From Rhodococcus sp. SMB37 (GTDB taxonomy: Bacteria > Actinomycetota > Actinomycetes > Mycobacteriales > Mycobacteriaceae), in the NCBI RefSeq assembly GCF_004345605.1, contig NZ_SLVY01000020.1:48179-112178 (forward strand): a stretch of 64,000 bases of DNA, read 5' to 3'. Position 1 is the first letter of the stretch. Each line of letters starts with the position of its first letter. Under the pieces are notes generated by a model, which saw only the letters and a list, made by a program, of their open reading frames with translations, was not told the origin of the DNA and searched no databases. This document shows, in pieces, positions 1 to 7,302 of the stretch. Position numbers and translations under genes: made by a program.

Positions 1-579
1 CGCGAGTTTGAGGAACGAGGACAGCGGAATCCGAGCAGGCGCATCAGGTACCGGCCCTTGCGGGGGCAACTGAGCCTGCCGGATCAGCGTGTGCGGGAAG
101 ATGGCCAGCGCCGCGAGCCCTGAGATCATCTGCCCGGCGAACATCGAGATCGAGACGACGCCGACGTGCTGCAAGAAGCCACTGAGGGTGTCGACAACCA
201 GGCAGAACACAGCAAACTTGCCCAGCAGACTCAACCCGATGAAGAGCCGACGCCAGCGATTGGAATACGCGAATAGTGCGTAGGTGAGAAAGAACAGGAC
301 GATGAACATGCGCAAGGGGAACTCGACGTTGCCGCGCCCTTCCGAGAACAACACCAGATCGCGGGGAACGTAGACAAGTCCGGAGTGGATCAGGAAGGTG
401 CGCAGGCACATGACGAGAATCGACAGCCCGACCAGTGTCACGAGAAACCCGTTGGTACCACTGGCAGGTCGGTTGACCGCATAGTCGGCAGGAGCGCTGT
501 CGACCGACCGGAAATGATCTGCAATGGCCGTGTGGTCACTGTCCCCGGTCGACGGTCGTCCCTCCGACACATGGGTCAT
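1..579 (-). CDS. Multi-span membrane protein, cut by the left edge
   Basis: 193 residues are visible and the C-terminus lies beyond the window. A hydrophilic N-terminus of about 43 residues is followed by four hydrophobic helices (about 44-64, 87-106, 110-130 and 140-162), so this is an integral membrane protein. I do not recognise the family. Its ATG overlaps the TGA of the BcsB-like gene (ATGA), so the two are probably translationally coupled and work in the same envelope process. Small membrane accessory subunits are common in polysaccharide synthase operons, but nothing in the visible part proves that role. Confidence 0.7.
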   Translation of the reverse strand, partial: MTHVSEGRPSTGDSDHTAIADHFRSVDSAPADYAVNRPASGTNGFLVTLVGLSILVMCLRTFLIHSGLVYVPRDLVLFSEGRGNVEFPLRMFIVLFFLTYALFAYSNRWRRLFIGLSLLGKFAVFCLVVDTLSGFLQHVGVVSISMFAGQMISGLAALAIFPHTLIRQAQLPPQGPVPDAPARIPLSSFLKLA

Positions 580-2501
580 CGTGGGAGATCCTGCCGCGGT
601 GGCGTATCGGTCGCCACTGTACCGTCGCCGTTGATCGTGAAGCTGCCCTGCGGAGTGATCACCTGCGCTGTCTCGGGCCCGAAGTCGGGCAGTTCTGTCT
701 GTCCGATAATGCCTCGAGACCGGATCATCACGCCGCCTGGCCCGCCGGCTCTGGTCACTGTCTCGACGATGAGCCCGTTGTCGAACGCAGGAATATCGAG
801 AGCGGCGTTGTCCGAGCCGGCGACGATCCGGCCGTCGGTCAGGCCGACGAGCGGACTGACGTCGGGTACCGTGCCGACGAGAATGAACGGTTGACCGGCT
901 GCCGGATCTTCGTTCCACCGGAAATCGGGATTCTCGTCGGCGGGCGTGAACTTGGTGAGCGTGGGGATGATCGCGTTGAGCTGTTCGATGACATTCTCGC
1001 CGGACTCGCCGGGAAGGTAGACGGAGAATCCGGGTGCCAGGGTCCGGGATACTGCGGTGAAGCCGGCTCCGGGGTCGGCACCCAGGTCGAGGGTGGAGTC
1101 GGCCTGTAATTGGATGGGGTAACTGGTCACTCGTACGTCGCAGCCGCCGAGATCGCGGTCGCGTTCGATCGACAGCGTCAGCGTGTTCTCGAGCAGTTGG
1201 CGCTCCGGCGGCAGCGGAACCGTCGCCCTTCCCGCGGTGTCGATGAGGTTTCGACTGGCGACCAGAGTTCCGTTGAGGTCGACGTTGAGAATCCATCTCA
1301 GGTCGTCGGGCGAAGCCGGGAACTGAAAGTTGGCAGAAACCGACTGCGGTAAACGGCCTTCCGGTAGGTCGGCGAGAGAGTAACCGACCCTCCAGCGACG
1401 GGTCTCGGTGATCTGCCCGACCGACGTGTCGGTACCCAGAGCTTCGAGGGGCACCCTATCGCCACCGAGAGGTGGAGTCGATATCGCTGTGGGATCTGCA
1501 TCCGCACCATCGGCGGTTGTGACAGCGGGACTTGTGAGATAACGCGAGATCTGCCCACCGTCCGGTGTCGTGACACCCAACACGGGAGAGTCGGAGAGCC
1601 GGCCGACGACAATTCCTTCGGCCGCGTCGTCCGGCCCTGCCCACCCCTCTTCACGTAGGGCGCCGTCCGGACCGACCAGGATGGTGCTGCGTCCATCCGA
1701 TTCGGGCACGTCCGACGCGAAGGTGACCTCGTGGCCTGCCCGGGTGAGCGCGATGCCCAATTGCGCGGCAGCAGTGCGCCATTTGACGTCCTGATCGGCC
1801 AGAACGATGGTCACGTTGCGATCCCACGACACCACCGCGTCACGCACCGTGTGGATCGGTTCGTCGAGCGCGGCCTCGACCGTCGAGTCGGGATCGAGGT
1901 GAATCTGCAGACCGGCGGAATGATCCGGAGTGCAGGTCTCGTCGTGTCGGGTGCCCTCGGCGCGGATCTGAACACGAACCTGGCCGTCGGCCGCGATCTG
2001 TTCGGGTACGTCGATGTAGGTCTCGATCTCGTTTTCTCCGGCTGCGAGCTTGTTGTTGAACACCTGCTGCCCGTCCATCGACACCGACAGGAACACAGTG
2101 CTGTTGTCAGGTATCTGCGAGGTACCTGCGAGATGGAGACGCGTCTGGCTGCGCCCCGAATCGGCGGGCAAGGTCACCAGATAGCTGGTCGAGGGCGAAT
2201 CGTCGGTCAGCCACACGCCGTCGGCATGACCGGATCCGGCGAGAGTCTTGACGAAGTGGCGATCTGCCGGCACCTGCAAACTGTTCTCGTCCGCGTCACG
2301 AGTGAACCACGCTGGCCTGACCAGGAAGAATGCCAATAGGACCACCAGTGCCACCGCAAGTACCCACCACGCAGCCTTGGGAACCGTACGCCCTTTCTCA
2401 CCGGTGAAGTACTCGGATCTCTCCGAGCCGCCCTTACCGGCCGGATCGGAGTCCGACCGGCCCGCGGCCGGTGTGCCCTCGTTGTGCTCGTCGTCGCTCA
2501 A
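576..2501 (-). CDS. BcsB-like cellulose-synthase-associated protein with N-terminal anchor
   Basis: 641 residues. BcsB proteins are the periplasmic or extracellular partner of processive beta-glucan synthases. Residues 1-42 are hydrophilic, a single membrane helix spans about 43-62, and the rest is a long extracytoplasmic part with beta-rich segments. The stretch NTLTLSIERDRDLGGCDVR followed shortly by DSTLDL resembles the BcsB core. Classical BcsB has a signal peptide and a C-terminal membrane helix; this protein is anchored at the N-terminus and ends hydrophilic (DTPPRQDLPR). TTG start with AAGGGG upstream. It lies downstream of the SqdB-like gene on the same strand and is coupled to the next membrane protein. 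No synthase is visible in the window; one may lie beyond the left edge. The family call is moderate. Confidence 0.6.
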   Translation of the reverse strand: MSDDEHNEGTPAAGRSDSDPAGKGGSERSEYFTGEKGRTVPKAAWWVLAVALVVLLAFFLVRPAWFTRDADENSLQVPADRHFVKTLAGSGHADGVWLTDDSPSTSYLVTLPADSGRSQTRLHLAGTSQIPDNSTVFLSVSMDGQQVFNNKLAAGENEIETYIDVPEQIAADGQVRVQIRAEGTRHDETCTPDHSAGLQIHLDPDSTVEAALDEPIHTVRDAVVSWDRNVTIVLADQDVKWRTAAAQLGIALTRAGHEVTFASDVPESDGRSTILVGPDGALREEGWAGPDDAAEGIVVGRLSDSPVLGVTTPDGGQISRYLTSPAVTTADGADADPTAISTPPLGGDRVPLEALGTDTSVGQITETRRWRVGYSLADLPEGRLPQSVSANFQFPASPDDLRWILNVDLNGTLVASRNLIDTAGRATVPLPPERQLLENTLTLSIERDRDLGGCDVRVTSYPIQLQADSTLDLGADPGAGFTAVSRTLAPGFSVYLPGESGENVIEQLNAIIPTLTKFTPADENPDFRWNEDPAAGQPFILVGTVPDVSPLVGLTDGRIVAGSDNAALDIPAFDNGLIVETVTRAGGPGGVMIRSRGIIGQTELPDFGPETAQVITPQGSFTINGDGTVATDTPPRQDLPR

Positions 2502-2525
2502 GTGACCCGCCCCTTGCCGGTTGAC

Positions 2526-2723
2526 CTACGGCGTTCGTCCCAGAACTACTTGGCTGATATGCGATTTCGGGCGATGCCGTCTGTATATCGTCGCGTGATC
2601 TGTAACCGCGCCATCAAGAGATTCGAATTCAGTGCGATCGTGTTCTAACCCCAATCCTCGCGAGTTGTCGTTGCGGGCCGACAGTTTATTCTCGTCCACC
2701 TCACGACGAGGGTTTGCGATCAT
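2526..2723 (-). pseudogene. C-terminal remnant of a second SqdB-like epimerase
   Basis: The 65 codons directly after the stop of the SqdB-like gene, in the same frame (TGA then ATG), encode ANPRREVDENKLSARND followed by GLGLE. This aligns with the C-terminal part of the intact neighbour (SNPRAEADENQLDVRND then LGLRP). Beyond about 35 residues the similarity is lost. Only the last part of the fold is present, with no Rossmann motif and no active site, so this looks like the decayed end of a duplicated or recombined gene copy. It could be translated as a short peptide, but I see no ribosome binding site for it. Only 24 bases separate it from the BcsB-like start. Confidence 0.65.
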
Positions 2724-3920
2724 TCAACTGTGAGCACGCTCAGCGGAGGCCTGCCGATTCCTGTTCCAGAAGGACGTGCAGGGGATGCGATCTCTCTCGA
2801 CGCGATCCGCATACTTCTGAGCGATCTCGAGGGACTCCGTCAGCAGGCCGGTCGCGAGCTCGATCGGCCGCAGCCCGAGGCCCACGAGTTGGTCGTTTCG
2901 TACGTCGAGCTGGTTCTCGTCGGCTTCTGCGCGCGGATTGGACACGGTCCCGACCTCGGCGCCGAGGATATCGGCGACGAGGTGGGCCAGATCGGATACT
3001 CGGTGTGTCTCGGTCACCTGATTCATCACGCGTACTCGCCCCGACACCTCCGCACCCGATTCCACTGCGAGCTTGATGCAGCGCACCGTGTCGCGGATGT
3101 TGATGAAGGCGCGGGTCTGTCCGCCCGTCCCATGGACGGTCAGGGGATATCCGATCGCAGCTTCGACGAGGAACCGATTGAGAACGGTTCCGTAGTCTCC
3201 ATCGTAGTCGAATCGATTGATGAGCCGGGGGTCGAGCGCGGTCTCGTCGGTCTGTGTGCCCCACACGATCCCCTGGTGGAGGTCGGTGATGCGGAGACCG
3301 TCGTTGTTCGCGTAGAACTGGAAGAGCAACTGATCCAACGATTTACTCAGGTGGTACACGCTGCCCGGCTGTGTGGGATACAGGATCTCCCTGCTGTGAT
3401 TCCGGCCCGTGCGGTCGGGGTACGAGACGGTCAGATACCCCTCGGGAAGATCCATCGGCACCGATTCGTAGCCGTAGACCCCCATCGTGCCCAGATGCAC
3501 GATATGGGTGTCGAGCCCGAGCTCCACCACGGCTGCGAGGAGATTGTGGGTGACGGCCACGTTGTTCTGGATGGTGTAGCGCTTGTGGGCTGGTGACTTC
3601 ATCGAATAGGGCGCTGCACGCTGTTCGGCGAAATGCACCACGGCATCCGGTCGCTTCGTCGCGAGAAGCTCCGTCAACGACGAATAGTCCTCGGAAAGAT
3701 CCATTTCCACGAAGTCGATCTCACTGCCTGTGACGTCCCTCCACGAGCGGAGGCGCTCGGGCAGTGGCCGTATGGGTGTCAGTGACCGAACCCTGAGTTC
3801 ATCGTCGATGCGTCGCCGCACGAAGCTGTCGACGATCGTGACGTCGTGTCCGTGTGCGGAGAGATGAAGTGCGGTCGGCCAGCCGCAGAATCCGTCGCCG
3901 CCAAGGATGAGCAGGTTCAT
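2724..3920 (-). CDS. sqdB: SqdB-family NAD-dependent sugar-nucleotide enzyme (UDP-sulfoquinovose synthase-like)
   Basis: 398 residues, an extended short-chain dehydrogenase. Family members bind NAD and convert UDP-glucose; SqdB adds sulfite to make UDP-sulfoquinovose. The NAD motif GGDGFCGW is at 7-14, the family signature FAEQRAAPYSMKS at 97-109, the catalytic Thr in LGTMGVYGY at 145, and the Tyr-Lys pair in YHLSK at 189 and 193; INRFDYDGDYGTVLNRFL and GTGGQTRAFI are also typical. ATG chosen because the Rossmann motif begins at once and AGAGG precedes it. An alkyl sulfatase lies upstream and a BcsB-like gene downstream on the same strand, so the sugar may enter a glycolipid or exopolysaccharide. 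Whether sulfite is the real nucleophile is not shown by sequence. Confidence 0.8.
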   Translation of the reverse strand: MNLLILGGDGFCGWPTALHLSAHGHDVTIVDSFVRRRIDDELRVRSLTPIRPLPERLRSWRDVTGSEIDFVEMDLSEDYSSLTELLATKRPDAVVHFAEQRAAPYSMKSPAHKRYTIQNNVAVTHNLLAAVVELGLDTHIVHLGTMGVYGYESVPMDLPEGYLTVSYPDRTGRNHSREILYPTQPGSVYHLSKSLDQLLFQFYANNDGLRITDLHQGIVWGTQTDETALDPRLINRFDYDGDYGTVLNRFLVEAAIGYPLTVHGTGGQTRAFINIRDTVRCIKLAVESGAEVSGRVRVMNQVTETHRVSDLAHLVADILGAEVGTVSNPRAEADENQLDVRNDQLVGLGLRPIELATGLLTESLEIAQKYADRVERDRIPCTSFWNRNRQASAERAHS

Positions 3921-3950
3921 GGGTCGCCTCTGCCGGATAGTGAGTATGAC

Positions 3951-3993
3951 GGCACGACCCCTGACGAGTGCACGAAACGTCAGGGGCCGTGCC
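3951..3993 (-). terminator. Hairpin after the alkyl sulfatase gene
   Basis: Arms GGCACG-A-CCCCTGACG (3951-3966) and CGTCAGGGG-C-CGTGCC (3978-3993) pair over 15 of 16 positions around an 11-base loop. It starts 8 bases past the alkyl sulfatase stop and ends 30 bases before the sqdB start. There is no clear T-run, as is usual for actinobacterial hairpin terminators. Confidence 0.65.
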
Positions 3994-4000
3994 GTGGTGT

Positions 4001-5899
4001 CTACGGTGTCACGATCGCGAAGTCCGGGTCCGGAGAATCGAGATATCCAACCAGCTCTGCCAACACGGCGACATTGCCGTCTGCCTCGACCGATCCGTCC
4101 TTGACCATGGCATTCAGATCCGCGCCGCCGAGCAGGGCTTCGTGCAGTTCTCGATTCGTGAGTGTGAAGGTGGCATCTGGCGCCGGGAGATCCGCGTCCC
4201 CGAGGTCGAAGTGGACGAGCAGCCCGTTTCGCAATTGAGCTCGATGGGTGATCGATTGATCGCTTACCCGCCAGTCGATCGTGATCTGCGCGTCCCATGC
4301 TCGGGGGCCGTCGACCCTCAAAGCGAGGGCGTCGAAGACCTGCTCGACGGTGAGTGCACCGGCAATGTCGGGGGATGCGGTCGACAGCGGTGTGCCGATG
4401 CCTCCGTTGCGGAGTTCGTACGCGCCCATCAGGAAGAAGTTCCTCCAGGTTCCGTTCTCGGAACCGTAGCCGAGTTGCTCGAGGGTGTCGGCCTGGAGCG
4501 CTTTCGCTTCGGTGTTGTCGGGATCGGCGAAGATGACGTAGTTCAGTACCTGTGCAACCCAGCGGAAATCGCCGTCATCGTACGAACCTCGTGCTTTCGC
4601 GATGACTTCCTGCGCGCCACCCATGAACTCGACGTGTCGCTTCGCGGATGCGACAGGCGGGTGCTCCCACAGGTTGGCCGGGTTGCCGTTGAACCAGCCC
4701 ATGTAGCGCTGGTAGATCGCCTTGACGTTGTGGCTGACCGAGCCGTAGTAGCCGTGCGTATGCCAGGCCGTCTCGATGGCTGGGGGCAGGTCGATGTCCT
4801 CGGCGATCTCGATACCCACGGAACCTTTGTTCATGGCGCGGAGCGTCTGGTCGTGGAGGTAACCGTAGAGGTCGCGCTGCACCGACAGGAAGTCGGTGAT
4901 GCGCTCGGTATCCCACGTCGGCCAGTGATGCGACGCGAACAGCACATCGGTGCGGGATGCGTAGCGGTTGATCGACTCTGTCAGGTACTTCGACCACACG
5001 TGCGGGTCGCGGACCAGCGCACCGCGCAGCGTAAGGAGGTTGTGCAGCGTGTGGGTCGCATTCTCGGCCATGCACAATGCACGTTTGTCGGGGAAGTAGA
5101 AGTTCATCTCCGCGGGGGCCTCGGTGCCCGGCGTGAGTTGGAATTCGACGCGCACCCCATCGATCACCTCGGATTGTCCGGTGTGATCGATGTGGACGGT
5201 CGGGGGGATGAGCGTCGGCGTGCCGGTGGAGTTCGTGGGTCCGAGACCAGCACCGATGGATCCCTGAGCGCCACGCGGAAGCGCTGCCCCGTACATGTAC
5301 GCGGACCTCCGCGCCATCGCGGTCCCCGCGTACACGTTTTCGGCGACCGCATGTTCGACGAACCCGACCGGGGCCACCACGGGGCAGCGCCCCGCCTCGA
5401 CATCTTCCTCGGTGGTGACACCTTTGACGCCACCGAAATGATCGATGTGGCAGTGCGAGTAGATCACGCCGGTGACGGGACGCTCTCCTCGGTTCGCGCG
5501 ATACAGGCCCAGCCCTGCGGCGGCGGTTTCGGTGGAGATGAGCGGATCGATGATGATGACGCCGGTGTCGCCTTCGACGATGGTCATGTTCGACAGATCG
5601 AGTCCGCGGATCTGGTAGATACCCTCGGCGACCTCGTAGAGCCCCTGCATTGCGCAGAGCCTCGACTGGCGCCACAGACTCGGGTTGACGGTGGGCGGGC
5701 ATTCTCCTTCGAGGAACGCGAAGGCATCGCTGTCCCACACGGTGTTCCCCGACGCATCCTTGACCACCCCGGGCTCCAGGGAGGCGATGAACCCGCGCTC
5801 GGCGTCGGAGAAGTCCTGATTATTCGAGAACGGTAGGGTCCGTTGTGCTTCCGAATTCTTGTTCGACACAGTGGTTGTGGCGTCCTGATGATGCGTCAT
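4001..5899 (-). CDS. Alkyl sulfatase (SdsA/Bds1 type, metallo-beta-lactamase fold)
   Basis: 632 residues, the usual length for this family, which hydrolyses primary or secondary alkyl sulfates such as dodecyl sulfate to alcohol and sulfate. The two-zinc motif SHCHIDHFGG gives His149, His151, Asp153 and His154; the family motifs SASHHWPTWDTE-like (near 330, here FASHHWPTW) and HGYYGSVSHN follow, and the last 130 residues form the SCP2-like lipid-binding domain. No signal peptide is seen, so it is probably cytoplasmic. It has its own terminator, and is followed on the same strand by the SqdB-like gene. Release of sulfate fits the SulP-type permease 4 kb away, but co-regulation is not shown. Confidence 0.9.
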   Translation of the reverse strand: MTHHQDATTTVSNKNSEAQRTLPFSNNQDFSDAERGFIASLEPGVVKDASGNTVWDSDAFAFLEGECPPTVNPSLWRQSRLCAMQGLYEVAEGIYQIRGLDLSNMTIVEGDTGVIIIDPLISTETAAAGLGLYRANRGERPVTGVIYSHCHIDHFGGVKGVTTEEDVEAGRCPVVAPVGFVEHAVAENVYAGTAMARRSAYMYGAALPRGAQGSIGAGLGPTNSTGTPTLIPPTVHIDHTGQSEVIDGVRVEFQLTPGTEAPAEMNFYFPDKRALCMAENATHTLHNLLTLRGALVRDPHVWSKYLTESINRYASRTDVLFASHHWPTWDTERITDFLSVQRDLYGYLHDQTLRAMNKGSVGIEIAEDIDLPPAIETAWHTHGYYGSVSHNVKAIYQRYMGWFNGNPANLWEHPPVASAKRHVEFMGGAQEVIAKARGSYDDGDFRWVAQVLNYVIFADPDNTEAKALQADTLEQLGYGSENGTWRNFFLMGAYELRNGGIGTPLSTASPDIAGALTVEQVFDALALRVDGPRAWDAQITIDWRVSDQSITHRAQLRNGLLVHFDLGDADLPAPDATFTLTNRELHEALLGGADLNAMVKDGSVEADGNVAVLAELVGYLDSPDPDFAIVTP

Positions 5900-5965
5900 G
5901 TATCGATCGTGCTGCCGTCTCCGTGCAGTGCCATCACCTAGAGCAGGTGAATTCGCCGTGGCCCC

Positions 5966-6418
5966 TCATCGACCGATAGGCCGGGAGATCGCTGCCGATC
6001 GCGCGACACCCGACAGGAGTGACACGATTGCGGTACCGACGACAAGGTAGAGCACGGCGCTGCATACCTTCGAGGCCAAGGTCGCGTCGAACATGAAGGG
6101 CCACAGCGCGACGGCGACGGTGGCGAGAGTACAGATCCAAGAGAAGAAGCTCGTGGCACTCGGTGTCGACACCATGAGCAGGTGGAGCAGGCCTGTCGCG
6201 ACCAGTGCCGCAATGGCGGCGAGCACCGCAAGGTTGGCGGCCTGGGATCGCCCGAACAGTATTTCCGGGGTGATCACCGGGACGTCGAGCAGTTCACGGA
6301 TGACGAGTAGTCCCACGACGGCCGCGAGAGCTGCGACGACGGCGGTAGCGAGGCCACCCGACCACAGCTTCTTTACGTCCACTGCGTTCGTCGTACGGTC
6401 CGGATTGTACTGGGACAT
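5966..6418 (-). CDS. DUF6069-type four-helix membrane protein
   Basis: 150 residues with a short polar N-terminus and four hydrophobic helices (roughly 22-46, 60-82, 88-108 and 115-138). It resembles the small actinobacterial DUF6069 family, whose function is unknown. It ends 66 bases from the alkyl sulfatase start on the same strand and is preceded at 19 bases by a small soluble-protein gene, so the three may be co-transcribed. ATG start. No catalytic motif is visible. Confidence 0.7.
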   Translation of the reverse strand: MSQYNPDRTTNAVDVKKLWSGGLATAVVAALAAVVGLLVIRELLDVPVITPEILFGRSQAANLAVLAAIAALVATGLLHLLMVSTPSATSFFSWICTLATVAVALWPFMFDATLASKVCSAVLYLVVGTAIVSLLSGVARSAAISRPIGR

Positions 6419-6437
6419 TCAGCGAATCCTCTCTCGA

Positions 6438-6665
6438 TCAGTCGGGAAGTCGGCTCATTTCGATGAGGGTGATCCCCAGCGCATCGAATCGTGCTAGTAC
6501 CCCGCGTAACTCGGTCGGACTCGCGATCGAGCCGTAGAGCATGGTGTACGCACCGGGAATGTCGGACACGTTCAGTTCCGGAAACGCGGTGAGCGTGCGT
6601 TCGGACAGCGTGCCGGCGACGGTGAACGAATATCGCACGCCCTTCGGCCACGAATCTGGCTGCAT
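6438..6665 (-). CDS. Small conserved-looking protein of unknown function
   Basis: 75 residues, starting at the ATG preceded by AGAGGAG; an in-frame start 27 bases upstream (6692) lacks such a site. The protein is soluble, with alternating strands and helices ending in LIEMSRLPD. I do not recognise it. Good ribosome binding site, ordinary codon use and a 19-base gap to the DUF6069 gene support it as real. Confidence 0.55.
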   Translation of the reverse strand: MQPDSWPKGVRYSFTVAGTLSERTLTAFPELNVSDIPGAYTMLYGSIASPTELRGVLARFDALGITLIEMSRLPD

Positions 6666-6844
6666 CGCCGCTCCTCTCGTGGTGCACCCCACAATGTCGC
6701 GCCCGGCGTCGACTGCGCTTCACCCGTAAGTGGTGAACCTCGAGAGATCACCTGTCGCGGGCGATGTGAGATCCCGGGAGCCCGCGTGCAATGGAGCGTG
6801 ACGGACCGTGCTCAGGTCCGAACCACACACGAAGGGAATCGACT

Positions 6845-7243
6845 ATGTCTTCGTCCGATGGAGGCGTCAAACAAGGTTTCGCGGCCGGCACGTCGATCGC
6901 GGCTGCGCTCATCCTGCTCGTCGTCGGCGTGGTATCGATCCTGCAGGGGATCTCTGCTATCGCTACCGACGAACTGTTCGTGGTCGGCGCCGAGTACATA
7001 TTCGAGTTGAACACGACGGCGTGGGGCTGGATCCATCTGATCGTCGGTATTCTCGTGGTGATCACCGCGTTTGCGCTGATGTCGGGGGCCACGTGGGCAC
7101 GCTTCGCGGCGATAGTACTCGCCTGCCTGTCGATCATCGCCAATTTCTTGTGGCTTCCGTATTACCCGATGTGGTCGATCCTGATCATCGCCTTGGACAT
7201 CGTCGTGATCTGGGCCGTGGCCACATGGGACCCCGATCGCTGA
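6845..7243 (+). CDS. DUF7144-type small membrane protein
   Basis: 132 residues with four hydrophobic helices (about 15-38, 56-78, 83-103 and 107-127) and short polar ends. It resembles the actinobacterial DUF7144 membrane family with no known function. ATG start with GAAGGGA a few bases upstream. It is transcribed divergently from the small gene at 6438 and converges on the LuxR-type regulator; a shared hairpin separates the ends. Confidence 0.7.
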   Translation: MSSSDGGVKQGFAAGTSIAAALILLVVGVVSILQGISAIATDELFVVGAEYIFELNTTAWGWIHLIVGILVVITAFALMSGATWARFAAIVLACLSIIANFLWLPYYPMWSILIIALDIVVIWAVATWDPDR

Positions 7244-7262
7244 ACTTCTGTCAGGCCTCTCG

Positions 7263-7302
7263 GGCTGACCGGTACGGCTGTACTACAGCAGGCCGGTCAG
7301 CC
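7263..7302. terminator. Bidirectional hairpin between convergent genes
   Basis: Perfect 10-base arms GGCTGACCGG (7263-7272) and CCGGTCAGCC (7293-7302) with a 20-base loop lie between the DUF7144 stop and the end of the LuxR-type gene. The right arm is inside the last codons of the regulator. Confidence 0.6.
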
